Shown here in pieces: positions 8,914 through 16,348 of a stretch of DNA of 41,038 nt; the stretch's first letter is position 1; each line of letters opens with the position of its first letter. The notes beneath the pieces were generated by a model. The model did not search any database. It worked only from the letters and a program-made list of their open reading frames with translations, and was not told the DNA's origin. The DNA lies in contig CAJODQ010000006.1 in assembly GCA_905233345.1 (NCBI GenBank), positions 64,001-105,038 on the forward strand. The letters are read 5' to 3'. The position numbers and the translations under genes were made by a program. Source of the DNA: an uncultured Bacteroidales bacterium. Lineage in GTDB: Bacteria > Bacteroidota > Bacteroidia > Bacteroidales > UBA932.

Positions 8914-8986
8914 TCGGGATGACACGACTCGAACGTGCGACATCTTGGTCCCAAACCAAGTGCGCTACCAACTGCGCCACATCCCG
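8914..8986 (-). tRNA. tRNA-Pro(UGG)
   Basis: A 73-base cloverleaf on the minus strand: acceptor CGGGATG pairs with CATCCCG, followed by discriminator A. The anticodon stem-loop is CTTGG-TTTGGGA-CCAAG with anticodon TGG, and the T loop is GTTCGAGTC. CCA is not encoded. A TACCTTTG box lies just upstream at complement 8996-9003. The unknown membrane protein gene starts right after the 3' end. Confidence 0.95.
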
Positions 8987-8995
8987 ATGGGACCG

Positions 8996-9043
8996 CAAAG
9001 GTATAAAAAAATTTTGCTTATTACCGAAAACCCCCTATCTTTG
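8996..9043. promoter_or_regulatory. Divergent promoters of tRNA-Pro (-) and tRNA-Ser (+)
   Basis: Plus strand: TTG at 9014-9016, 19 bases, then TATCTTTG at 9036-9043, a textbook Bacteroidota sigma-ABfr promoter for tRNA-Ser, whose mature end is 11 bases on. Minus strand: TACCTTTG (complement 8996-9003) ten bases upstream of tRNA-Pro. The two promoters share the AT-rich core of a 67-base spacer. Confidence 0.8.
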
Positions 9044-9053
9044 CACTCCCTAC

Positions 9054-9141
9054 GGTGAGGTGGGTGAGTGGCTTAAACCACCAGTTTGCTAAACTGACGT
9101 ACGGGATTACCGTACCGGGGGTTCGAATCCCCCCCTCACCG
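9054..9141 (+). tRNA. tRNA-Ser(GCU)
   Basis: An 88-base class II tRNA: acceptor GGTGAGG pairs with CCTCACC, discriminator G; anticodon loop TTGCTAA with anticodon GCT; a long variable arm GTACGG-GATTA-CCGTAC typical of tRNA-Ser; T arm GGGGGTTCGAATCCCCC. CCA is not encoded. One end pair of the anticodon stem appears mismatched. A strong promoter and an intrinsic terminator flank it, so it is a single-gene unit. Confidence 0.95.
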
Positions 9142-9154
9142 CAAATGGACAGAA

Positions 9155-9188
9155 AACAGCGCCAAGCTTGCTTGAGCGCTGTTTTTTT
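9155..9188 (+). terminator. Intrinsic terminator of tRNA-Ser
   Basis: AACAGCGC (9155-9162) pairs with GCGCTGTT (9176-9183); an inner AAGC/GCTT pairing extends the hairpin, and a run of T follows to 9188. It lies 13 bases after the tRNA. Confidence 0.85.
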
Positions 9189-9201
9189 GTCCGTTTGCAA
9201 A

Positions 9202-9313
9202 GCCCGCCGCAGGCGGGCGGGGATGTCGGAGCGAAGCGACGAAATCCCAGGTGAGGGGTCTGGGCGGAGCCCAGTAGACACAAATAACCAAGGGGGCCTT
9301 GCGGGCCCCCTTG
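9202..9313. repeat. Cluster of four small hairpins between tRNA-Ser and gcvH
   Basis: Within 112 bases there are GCCCGCC-GCA-GGCGGGC (9202-9218), an imperfect GTCG...CGAC unit (9226-9240), CTGGG-CGGAG-CCCAG (9260-9274) and a 10-bp stem CAAGGGGGCC/GGCCCCCTTG with a five-base loop (9289-9313). The last could act as terminator for the leftward gcvH, although the following T content is poor. No coding frame is convincing. The composition looks like interspersed REP-type repeats, of a different family from the CCGGGCTTGACCCGG repeat. Confidence 0.6.
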
Positions 9314-9341
9314 AACACATCACATTTTTGATTTTTACAAA

Positions 9342-9716
9342 TCAGATTATTTCCTCATACTGCGCAGCAGAAAGGAGGGTATCAAATTCCGAAGGATCGG
9401 AGAATTTGACCTTGATCATCCACCCCTCACCGTAAGGATCGGAGTTCACCAGCTCGGGAGCGCCTTCGAGGGCGGGATTGACTTCGCAAACCTCGCCGGA
9501 AACAGGCATGAACGCATCGGCCACCGTCTTGACGGCTTCAATGGTTCCGAAAACTTCTTCCTTCTTCAGGGTCTCGCCTTCCGTCTGGATGTCGACGAAG
9601 ACGATGTCACCCAGCTCGCTCTGAGCGAAGTCGGTAATACCGACAATGGCCACGTCGCCTTCGACGCGGACCCATTCGTGATCTTTCGTGTATTTAAGTT
9701 CAGCAGGTGTATTCAT
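9342..9716 (-). CDS. gcvH: Glycine cleavage system H protein
   Basis: A 124-residue lipoyl carrier of the glycine cleavage complex, which shuttles the aminomethyl group between the P, T and L proteins. The lipoylation site is Lys63 in [20 protein letters not shown]; the N-terminal [14 protein letters not shown] is typical. The start is the ATG at 9716 ([10 protein letters not shown]); a codon four residues upstream is in frame but gives no family similarity. Promoter TTTG-N20-TATATTTG lies on the minus strand at 9772-9741. No other gcv gene is nearby, and I see no glycine riboswitch in the leader of about 20 bases. Confidence 0.96.
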   Translation of the reverse strand: MNTPAELKYTKDHEWVRVEGDVAIVGITDFAQSELGDIVFVDIQTEGETLKKEEVFGTIEAVKTVADAFMPVSGEVCEVNPALEGAPELVNSDPYGEGWMIKVKFSDPSEFDTLLSAAQYEEII

Positions 9717-9740
9717 AGTTTTGCACACTATTCAACGCCA

Positions 9741-9772
9741 CAAATATACAAATTCCTTTCTAGACTGCCAAA
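9741..9772 (-). promoter_or_regulatory. gcvH promoter
   Basis: Minus-strand TATATTTG (complement 9741-9748) with TTTG (complement 9769-9772) 20 bases upstream, close to the phylum consensus spacing of 19. Confidence 0.7.
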
Positions 9773-9813
9773 TATTTTGACAATCATTTTGCAAAATTGC
9801 GGAAAAGATTCTG

Positions 9814-10407
9814 TTACAACTGTTTCAGCGCCCGCTTGATCAACTCTTCGAGCGTCAGGGCCGGGTTCTCCTTGAGCAGTTTGTCGAGTGTTTTCTCGAT
9901 CGCTGGCTTCGCAAATCCGAGCATGGTCAGGGCGCTCTGGGCTTCTTCGCGTACCGCCGACGAACTGCCGCTCTGGGCTTCGAAAGTGAAGGTGTCACCG
10001 CCCTTGCCAATCTTGTCTTTCAGGTCCAGGATCACGCGCTGGGCCGTCTTCAGGCCGATGCCCTTGACCGACTTGAACTTGTTGACATCGTTCGACAGCA
10101 CGGCTTCGCGCACCTCGTCGGCCGTCATGGCCGAGAGGATCATCCGGGCCGAACCGGGGCCTACGCCGCTGACCGAAATGAGCTGGACGAAAACGCTGCG
10201 CTCCGCCTTGTCGGCAAAGCCGTAGAGCGACTCGTCGTCTTCGCGCACGAGGTGGGTGGTGTAGAGTTTCACCTGCTTGCCCTGGGCGCCCTGCAGCTTC
10301 GAAAAAGTGCTGAGGGAGATGAGCAGGTCGTAGCCCACGCCACAGGCCTCCACGATGGCGTCGGTCGGGGTGATTTCTTCGAGACGGCCGGTGATATATT
10401 CGTACAT
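9814..10407 (-). CDS. ruvA: Holliday junction branch migration protein RuvA
   Basis: The 197-residue product is a full-length RuvA. It shows the N-terminal OB-like domain (MYEYITGRLEEITPTDAIVE), the helix-hairpin-helix segments SVSGVGPGSARMIL and SVKGIGLKTAQRVILDLKDK, an acidic/Ser-rich flexible linker and the C-terminal RuvB-binding three-helix domain ending in LIKRALKQL. It binds Holliday junctions as a tetramer and loads RuvB, which is encoded 19 kb away at 29833. It is divergent from sufS with a 52-base spacer; I found no clear -7 box on the minus strand. Confidence 0.97.
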   Translation of the reverse strand: MYEYITGRLEEITPTDAIVEACGVGYDLLISLSTFSKLQGAQGKQVKLYTTHLVREDDESLYGFADKAERSVFVQLISVSGVGPGSARMILSAMTADEVREAVLSNDVNKFKSVKGIGLKTAQRVILDLKDKIGKGGDTFTFEAQSGSSSAVREEAQSALTMLGFAKPAIEKTLDKLLKENPALTLEELIKRALKQL

Positions 10408-10444
10408 AGGAGCTCGGTTTTGTAGAATTTTCTGTAAAAATAGT

Positions 10445-10452
10445 TATTTTTG
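10445..10452 (+). promoter_or_regulatory. sufS promoter -7 box
   Basis: TATTTTTG at 10445-10452 fits TAnnTTTG; TTTTG at 10418-10422 is a possible -33 element at a long spacing (22 bases). The sufS ATG begins only 7 bases after the box, implying a leaderless or near-leaderless mRNA. Confidence 0.5.
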
Positions 10453-10459
10453 CGAGATT

Positions 10460-11686
10460 ATGGAAGTCAGACCTTTATTTCCCGCGCTCGACCGCCAGAT
10501 CTACGGCAAACCGCTGATCTATTTCGACAACGCAGCCACCGCCCAGCGGCCGCGCAGCGTGCTCGAACTGCAGGACCGGATGTGTGTGGAAGCCAACGGC
10601 AACATCCACCGCGCCGTCCACCGCCTGAGCGCCGATGCCACCGAGCTCTATGAGGCGGGCCGCGAAGCCGTGCGCCGCTTCATCAACGCGCCCGCCCGGG
10701 AAAACGTGGTCTTCACCAGCGGAACGACCGCTTCCATCAATCTGGTTGCCAGCTGCTTCGCGGAGCGCTATCTCACGCCGGGCGACCGCATTCTCATCTC
10801 CGAAGCCGAGCACCACAGCAACCTCGTGTCCTGGCAGTTGGCCTGCGAACGCCACGGGGCTTCGCTCGAAGTGCTGCCGGTCGACGAGGATGGAGACATC
10901 GCGCTGCCGGAGCTGGAGCGCCGCCTCCAGGCCGCGGAAGGACGCATCAAACTCGTGGCTTTGGCGCACATTTCCAACGTGTTGGGCGTGGTCAATCCCG
11001 TGCGGGAGGTCGTGGATATTGCGCACCGCCATGCGGTTCCCGTGCTGCTCGACGGCGCACAGGGCGTGGTCCACGCGCCGGTCGACGTGCAGGCGCTCAA
11101 CTGCGACTTCTACGCGTTTTCCGGCCACAAGATCTACGCGCCTACGGGCATCGGCGTGCTCTACGGCAAACGCAAGTGGCTCGACGCCATGCCCCCGTAC
11201 ATGGGTGGCGGCGAGATGATCGAGACTGTAAGCTTCGAAAAGACCACCTACGCCCCGCTGCCCCTCAAGTTCGAGGCGGGCACGCAGAACTACGTGGCGG
11301 CTGCCTGCATGGCGCCTGCCCTGGAACTGGCGCAACGCATGGCGGAAGATGAGGCCCTGCAGGCCGCCCAGCGCACGATGCGCGACTACCTGCTGGAAGA
11401 ACTCCGGAAGATCGACGGGCTGCGGCTCTACGGCACGCCGCGCGAAGCGGAGCGCAAGATTCCGCTCTTTTCCTTTGCGGTGGAAGGCGCCTTTGCGGGC
11501 GACCTGGCCCAGATCCTCGACAAGATGGGCATCGCGGTACGCTCCGGGCACATGTGTGCCGAACCGCTGCTGCGGCGCTACGGACAGACATCCCTGCTGC
11601 GCGCCTCGCTGGCCCCTTACAATACGCTCGCGGAGTGCGAGACCTTCGTGGCTTCGCTCCGCCGCGCCATCAAGATGTTGCGATGA
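10460..11686 (+). CDS. sufS: Cysteine desulfurase, SufS type
   Basis: A 408-residue class V aminotransferase-fold enzyme that strips sulfur from cysteine for Fe-S cluster assembly. Visible landmarks are YFDNAATAQRP, GNIHRAVHRLS, EAEHHSN, the PLP lysine K224 in SGHKIYAPTG and the persulfide Cys366 in RSGHMCAEP. The SGHxCA context assigns it to the group II SufS type rather than IscS. The ATG at 10460 (MEVRPLFPALDRQIYG) is placed by family similarity. Its stop overlaps the start of the next gene as ATGA, and the partner SufE follows directly, so the sulfur-transfer pair is translationally coupled. The scaffold genes sufBCD are not in the window. Confidence 0.95.
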   Translation: MEVRPLFPALDRQIYGKPLIYFDNAATAQRPRSVLELQDRMCVEANGNIHRAVHRLSADATELYEAGREAVRRFINAPARENVVFTSGTTASINLVASCFAERYLTPGDRILISEAEHHSNLVSWQLACERHGASLEVLPVDEDGDIALPELERRLQAAEGRIKLVALAHISNVLGVVNPVREVVDIAHRHAVPVLLDGAQGVVHAPVDVQALNCDFYAFSGHKIYAPTGIGVLYGKRKWLDAMPPYMGGGEMIETVSFEKTTYAPLPLKFEAGTQNYVAAACMAPALELAQRMAEDEALQAAQRTMRDYLLEELRKIDGLRLYGTPREAERKIPLFSFAVEGAFAGDLAQILDKMGIAVRSGHMCAEPLLRRYGQTSLLRASLAPYNTLAECETFVASLRRAIKMLR

Positions 11687-12432
11687 ATACGATACAAGAC
11701 ATACAAGCCGGCATCGTGGAGGAGTTCGCTGTCTTCACGGACTGGATGGACAAATATGAATACCTCATCGAGCTGGGCAAGGGAATGCCCCTGATCGACG
11801 AGAAGGACAAGACCGACGAGCACCTGATCAAGGGCTGCCAGTCGCGCGTGTGGCTGGCCTGCAAGCCCGAGAACGGGCGGTTGCGTTTCTCGGCCGACAG
11901 CGACGCCATCATCACGAAGGGTATTATCTCGCTGCTGCTGAAGGTCTACGACAACCAGACGCCCGCCGACATCTTGGCGGCCAACGAAGATTTCATCGAA
12001 CAGATCGGCCTGAAGGAAAACCTGTCGCCGACCCGGGCCAACGGCCTGGTGTCGATGATCGCTACGATCAAAGAATATGCGCGGCGGGGGATCCCGGGTC
12101 AAGCCCGGGATGAGGGGGGTCATGACAGGAAAGAACTTGAGCCTGATATCATTGCGGCACTGCGCAACGTCTACGACCCTGAAATCCCTGTCAATGTCTA
12201 CGACCTGGGCCTGATCTACGAGATCCAGGCCGATGCCGACGGGGTGGTGTTCGTCAAGATGACGCTCACCGCGCCGAACTGCCCCATCGCTGACGAGGTG
12301 GTGGCGCAGGTGCAGGAAGCCGTGGCCGACGTGCCTGGCGTGAAAGAGGTGCAGGTGGACCTGGTCTTTGAGCCGGAATGGACCACCGACCGCATGAGCG
12401 AAGAAGCGAAACTGGAACTGGGCATGCTATGA
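11683..12432 (+). CDS. SufE - DUF59 (MIP18/SufT-like) fusion joined by a palindromic repeat
   Basis: The 249-residue protein has two domains. Residues 1-134 are SufE, the sulfur acceptor that activates SufS, with acceptor Cys52 in HLIKGCQSRVWLAC. Residues 151-249 are a DUF59/MIP18 domain used in Fe-S protein maturation, with YDPEIPVNVYDLGLIY and Cys200 in TAPNCP. In Bacteroides I recall these as separate proteins, the second about 100 residues long. The linker, about residues 136-148 (GIPGQARDEGGHD), is encoded by a copy of the dispersed palindromic repeat at 12091-12111 plus flanks, so the fusion appears to run through the repeat. The gene overlaps sufS upstream and folK downstream by the 4-base ATGA form. 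The Mrp protein at 1943 lacks its own DUF59 domain; I infer that this fusion may supply it. Confidence 0.9.
   Translation: MNTIQDIQAGIVEEFAVFTDWMDKYEYLIELGKGMPLIDEKDKTDEHLIKGCQSRVWLACKPENGRLRFSADSDAIITKGIISLLLKVYDNQTPADILAANEDFIEQIGLKENLSPTRANGLVSMIATIKEYARRGIPGQARDEGGHDRKELEPDIIAALRNVYDPEIPVNVYDLGLIYEIQADADGVVFVKMTLTAPNCPIADEVVAQVQEAVADVPGVKEVQVDLVFEPEWTTDRMSEEAKLELGML
12091..12111. repeat. Palindromic repeat copy 1, inside sufE-DUF59
   Basis: A 21-base palindrome, arms ATCCCGGG and CCCGGGAT around TCAAG, followed by GAGGGGGGTCATGA. It is read in frame as I-P-G-Q-A-R-D. Orientation is opposite to the copies in mfd. Confidence 0.8.
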
Positions 12433-12845
12433 TCTATCTGGTACTCGGATCGAACCTGGGAGACCGGGAGTGGAACCTGGAGCAGGCGCTGGCCATGCTG
12501 GCCGAAGCGCTCAAGGTCGACATGCTCTGCTCGCGCGTGCTGGAGACCGAAGCCGTGGGTTTCAACGGGCCGGCTTTCCTCAACCAGGCGGTCTGCTTCG
12601 AGAGCGACATCGCGCCCGAGGCGCTGCTCGACCTTTGCCAGGACATCGAAGTGCGGCTGGGCCGACCGCGGCACGTGCCGGAATATGACGCTGCCGGTCA
12701 GCGCATCTTCCACGATCGCACAATGGATATTGACATTCTGAAATACAACGACTTAGAAACACATACCGACCGACTGGTCATCCCGCACCCGCAGCTATGG
12801 GAGCGGCCTTACGTACAAGAATTATTAAACGACATCACAATATGA
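12429..12845 (+). CDS. folK: Hydroxymethyldihydropterin pyrophosphokinase
   Basis: A 138-residue FolK, transferring pyrophosphate from ATP to 6-hydroxymethyl-7,8-dihydropterin in folate synthesis. Motifs: LVLGSNLGDREWNL at the N-terminus, ETEAVGFNGPAFLNQAV, and the catalytic HDRTMDIDIL followed by VIPHPQLWERPYV. The start is the ATG at 12429, overlapping the preceding stop (ATGA); the stop overlaps the glyS start in the same way. No other folate gene is nearby. Confidence 0.95.
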   Translation: MIYLVLGSNLGDREWNLEQALAMLAEALKVDMLCSRVLETEAVGFNGPAFLNQAVCFESDIAPEALLDLCQDIEVRLGRPRHVPEYDAAGQRIFHDRTMDIDILKYNDLETHTDRLVIPHPQLWERPYVQELLNDITI

Positions 12846-14389
12846 CACAGGAAGAAGTTTTCAAGACGCTCGTGGCGCACGCCAAAGAGTATGGTTTTAT
12901 TTTCCAGTCCAGCGAGATCTACGACGGGCTGAGCGCCGTGTATGACTATGGCCAGATGGGCGTCGAGATGAAGAACAATATCAAGAAATACTGGTGGGAA
13001 GCGATGGTCCATCTCAACGACAACATCGTGGGCATCGACTCCGCCATCTTCATGCACCCCCGCATCTGGGAGGCCTCCGGCCACGTGGGCGCCTTCAACG
13101 ACCCGCTCATCGACAACAAAGACTCGAAAAAGCGCTATCGCGCCGACGTGCTCATCGAAGAATACCTCGCCAAGCTCGAGGAAAAGATGAACAAAGAGGT
13201 CGAAAAGGGCCGCAAGAAATTCGGCGACGCCTTCAACGAAGAGCAGTTCCGCGCCACCAACCCCAATGTCCAGCGCAGCAAAGTCAAATACGACGAAGTC
13301 CATGCGCGTATGACCAAGGCCCTCAACGACAACGACTTGAAGGAACTCCGCCAGATCATCGTCGACTGCGAGATCGCCTGCCCGATCTCCGGTACCAAGA
13401 ACTGGACCGACGTGCGCCAGTTCAACCTGATGTTCAGCACCCAGTTGGGCAACGTGGACGGCGGCGTGGGCACCATCTACCTGCGTCCTGAGACCGCCCA
13501 GGGCATCTTCGTCAACTTCCTCAATGTCCAGAAGACCGGCCGCATGAAAGTTCCTTTCGGCATCGCCCAGATCGGCAAGGCCTTCCGCAACGAGATCGTG
13601 GCCCGGCAGTTCATCTTCCGCATGCGCGAGTTCGAGCAGATGGAGATGCAGTTCTTTGTCCGTCCGGGCGAAGAGATGAAGTGGTTCAGCAAGTGGAAAC
13701 AGACGCGCCTGGCCTGGCACAAAGCCCTGGGCCTGGGTGATGAGAAATACCGCTTCCACGACCACGAGAAGCTGGCGCACTACGCCAACGCCGCCACCGA
13801 CATCGAGTTCGAATTCCCCTTCGGCTTCAAGGAGCTGGAAGGCATCCACAGCCGTACCGATTTCGACCTCTCGCAGCACCAGAAGTTCAGCGGACGCAAG
13901 ATCCAGTATTTCGATCCCGAAACCAACGAGAGCTACACGCCGTACGTCATCGAGACTTCGATCGGCCTCGACCGCACCTTCCTGGCTATCCTTTCCTCGT
14001 CCTACACGGAGGAAAAGCTCGAAAACGGCGAGGAGCGCGTCGTGCTGCGCCTGCCGGCCTGCATCGCGCCGGTGAAGCTGGCTGTGCTGCCGCTGGTCAA
14101 GAAGGACGGCCTGCCCGAGAAGGCACGCGAGATCCTCGACGGCCTGCGCTTCGACTTCAACTGCCAGTACGATGAGAAAGATTCCATCGGCAAGCGCTAC
14201 CGCCGCCAGGACGCCATCGGCACGCCGTACTGCATCACGATCGACCACGACACCCTGGTAGACAACTGCGTGACCCTGCGCGACCGCGACACCATGCAGC
14301 AGGAGCGCATCCCCATTGAGCGCCTGCACGACATCGTTTCCGAAAAGGTCAGCATGAAGCCGCTCTTCAAACAGATTCACAAGATCTAG
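12842..14389 (+). CDS. glyS: Glycyl-tRNA synthetase, single-chain class II type
   Basis: The 515-residue enzyme is the alpha2-type GlyRS, not the alpha2beta2 bacterial form. It shows EYGFIFQSSEIYDGLSAVYD, VGIDSAIFMHPRIWEASGH, LRPETAQGIFVNF, the motif 2 stretch FRNEIVARQFIFRMREFEQM, and the C-terminal anticodon domain with RYRRQDAIGTPYCITID. It charges tRNA-Gly. It is the last gene of the sufS - sufE/DUF59 - folK - glyS run, every junction overlapping by four bases, so the set is almost certainly one transcript with coupled translation. A strong hairpin terminator follows at 14416. Confidence 0.97.
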   Translation: MTQEEVFKTLVAHAKEYGFIFQSSEIYDGLSAVYDYGQMGVEMKNNIKKYWWEAMVHLNDNIVGIDSAIFMHPRIWEASGHVGAFNDPLIDNKDSKKRYRADVLIEEYLAKLEEKMNKEVEKGRKKFGDAFNEEQFRATNPNVQRSKVKYDEVHARMTKALNDNDLKELRQIIVDCEIACPISGTKNWTDVRQFNLMFSTQLGNVDGGVGTIYLRPETAQGIFVNFLNVQKTGRMKVPFGIAQIGKAFRNEIVARQFIFRMREFEQMEMQFFVRPGEEMKWFSKWKQTRLAWHKALGLGDEKYRFHDHEKLAHYANAATDIEFEFPFGFKELEGIHSRTDFDLSQHQKFSGRKIQYFDPETNESYTPYVIETSIGLDRTFLAILSSSYTEEKLENGEERVVLRLPACIAPVKLAVLPLVKKDGLPEKAREILDGLRFDFNCQYDEKDSIGKRYRRQDAIGTPYCITIDHDTLVDNCVTLRDRDTMQQERIPIERLHDIVSEKVSMKPLFKQIHKI

Positions 14390-14415
14390 GCGACTTCGAT
14401 CGTTCTCAACGAAAA

Positions 14416-14460
14416 TCCCGGCCTCAAATTCGTCATGAATTGAGGCCGGGACTTTGTTTT
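14416..14460. terminator. Bidirectional terminator between glyS and the acyl-CoA synthetase gene
   Basis: TCCCGGCCTCAA (14416-14427) pairs with TTGAGGCCGGGA (14440-14451), with additional ATTC/GAAT pairing inside. A T-rich stretch follows on the plus strand, and AAAA before the hairpin gives U-rich tails on the minus strand. Confidence 0.85.
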
Positions 14461-14470
14461 AGCGTAGCTA

Positions 14471-16243
14471 TCAGGCGTTCTTGTACGTCTCAGCGATTAC
14501 CTCGGCGTAATGTGCCTGCAGATTGCGGCGCTTGAGTTTGAGCGTCTGCGAGAGCATGCCGTTGTCGGTGGTCCACTCGTCGAAAAGGAAGTGCACTTTC
14601 TTGATGTTCTCGTGGGCGGCCAGCTGCGCATTGACACTGTTGACACACTCATTCAGCGCCTTCACAATTTCTTGGTTTTCAAGCAATTGTTCTTTCTTTT
14701 CCACCTTAATTCCCTTCGCTTCAGCCAGGGCATTGAGCTTGTTGTATGCCGGAATGACAACCGCCGAAGCAAACTTCTCATCGGCACCGAACACGAACGC
14801 ATTCTCGATGAGCTCCGTCTCCTTGAGCAGCGTCTCAATGACCTGCGGCGCGATGTATTTTCCTGACGAAAGCTTGAAGATCTCTTTCTTGCGGTCCGTA
14901 ATCTTGAGGTACACGCCGTCTTTCAGGAAACCGATGTCGCCCGTGTGGAACCAGCCGTCCGCGTCGATGACCTCGCGCGTAGCCTCGGGGTTCTTGTAGT
15001 AACCCAGCATCACGTGCGGGCCGCGGGTCAGGATCTCACCGTCCTCGGCGAATGAGAGTTCCGTGCCGTCCATGGCCTTGCCCACCGTGCCGATCACATT
15101 GTATTTGTCGGCCGGAGAGTTGACGGCGATGACCGGAGATGTCTCCGTAAGTCCGTATCCCTCAAAGATATAGAGTTTCGCCGCATTGAAGCAACGCACG
15201 ATTTTTGCCTGGATGGACGAGCCGCCGCTGACGACCAGCATCTCGTGGCCACCGAGGTTCTCGCGCCACTTGCTGTAGACCAGTTTGTCGAAGAGTTTCT
15301 GTTTCTGCAGATAGAACCAGCTGGTATTCTCGTTGTCGAAATTGTTGGCGTAGTTCCAGGCCGCATCGTAGATCTTGCGCTTGAAGCCAGTGAGTTTCTT
15401 GCCCGCCTCGTCGAGTTTGCCGTACATCATCTCGAGCACGCGCGGGACGGCGCAGAAACCGTCGGAATGGCAATCTTTCAAGTCAGAGGCGATCGTAGCG
15501 AGGCTCTCCGCGTAATAAATGCTGATGGCCAGCTCCTGGTATTCGTAGTTCATGGTGCGCTCGTACATGTGGCAGAGCGGCAGGAAACTCACCATGCGGT
15601 GGCTGTAGTTTTTGGTCTGGCGGAGCGCATGTCCGTGCGAGTCGAACATCATGTTGCGGTGCGAGAGCATCACGCCTTTGGGCACGCCCGTCGTACCGGA
15701 AGTATACACAATACTGGCGCATTCGTCCGGACTGATGGTCTTCTTGTTTTCTTCCACTACCGGGCCGAATTTATCTTTGTTCTTGCGTCCCAGCTCATAG
15801 AGCTTGGAGAGGCACATTACATCGTCGGCGTCGTCGAACAGGATGAATTTAATGTCGCGGTCGATTTCAGCGGCGATCGGCGCCACGCGCTTGTAGAGCG
15901 CCGGCGAACCGACGGCAATCAGTTCGGCGTCCGAATGGGTAAAAATATGCAGGTAATCGTCTTTGCTCAGCGTACTATAGACTGGCACGTGGACCATGTG
16001 GGCCAAGTTGATACCCATGTCGAGGAAGTTCCATTCCGGCCGGTTGTTGGTGATGGTGATGACCTTGGTGCCGGCTTTGTAGCCCAAGGCCAACAGGCCA
16101 TAGGCAACGGCGTGCGCGATCTCATAGTATTGGTCAATGCTGTACTTGATCCATTTGCCACGCGTACGACGCGCCAGGATGTCATCTTTCGGCGGATAGG
16201 TTTTCAGGTTTTCGAGCAGGTCGAAAGTACGTAGGATTTCCAT
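14471..16243 (-). CDS. Long-chain acyl-CoA synthetase (AMP-forming, FadD/Acsl-like)
   Basis: A 590-residue ANL-superfamily adenylating enzyme. Motif A3 is seen as IVYTSGTTGVPKGVMLSH, A5 as YGLTETSPVI, A7 as GWFHTGDIG and the hinge/A8 region as ITDRKKEIFKLSSGKYIAPQ. The SSGKYIAP form and the length are typical of long-chain fatty acyl-CoA ligases, which use ATP and CoA at the inner face of the membrane. A TATATTTG box on the minus strand lies at complement 16263-16270, 20 bases ahead of the ATG. It is separated from mnmG by a repeat and a parS-like site, so it is probably its own transcription unit. Confidence 0.92.
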   Translation of the reverse strand: MEILRTFDLLENLKTYPPKDDILARRTRGKWIKYSIDQYYEIAHAVAYGLLALGYKAGTKVITITNNRPEWNFLDMGINLAHMVHVPVYSTLSKDDYLHIFTHSDAELIAVGSPALYKRVAPIAAEIDRDIKFILFDDADDVMCLSKLYELGRKNKDKFGPVVEENKKTISPDECASIVYTSGTTGVPKGVMLSHRNMMFDSHGHALRQTKNYSHRMVSFLPLCHMYERTMNYEYQELAISIYYAESLATIASDLKDCHSDGFCAVPRVLEMMYGKLDEAGKKLTGFKRKIYDAAWNYANNFDNENTSWFYLQKQKLFDKLVYSKWRENLGGHEMLVVSGGSSIQAKIVRCFNAAKLYIFEGYGLTETSPVIAVNSPADKYNVIGTVGKAMDGTELSFAEDGEILTRGPHVMLGYYKNPEATREVIDADGWFHTGDIGFLKDGVYLKITDRKKEIFKLSSGKYIAPQVIETLLKETELIENAFVFGADEKFASAVVIPAYNKLNALAEAKGIKVEKKEQLLENQEIVKALNECVNSVNAQLAAHENIKKVHFLFDEWTTDNGMLSQTLKLKRRNLQAHYAEVIAETYKNA

Positions 16244-16262
16244 ATTGAGAAGATTAATTTCA

Positions 16263-16270
16263 CAAATATA
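16263..16270 (-). promoter_or_regulatory. Acyl-CoA synthetase gene -7 box
   Basis: Minus-strand TATATTTG (complement 16263-16270) fits TAnnTTTG, 19 bases upstream of the ATG at 16243. No clear -33 element was found at the usual spacing. Confidence 0.5.
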
Positions 16271-16306
16271 ATAAAATATTCGTCAAGCCCGGCTTCATCC
16301 TTCGTC

Positions 16307-16348
16307 ATGTCGGACTTGATCCGGCATCTCATGTTCCACGTGGAACAT
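16307..16348. repeat. Palindromic repeat copy 2 with attached parS-like site
   Basis: An imperfect core, arms ATGTCGG and CCGGCAT around ACTTGAT (16307-16327), is followed after CTC by the 18-base perfect palindrome ATGTTCCACGTGGAACAT (16331-16348), which holds the parS consensus TGTTNCACGTGNAACA exactly. The last base overlaps the mnmG stop codon. Confidence 0.8.

Noticed and set aside
9717-9813. Glycine riboswitch ahead of gcvH
   Set aside because: The promoter sits about 25 bases from the start codon, leaving no room for an aptamer, and no typical conserved core is visible.
12809-14380. A 523-codon open frame antisense to glyS
   Set aside because: It mirrors a clear GlyRS gene; its protein has low-complexity V/D/H/L composition typical of a shadow frame.
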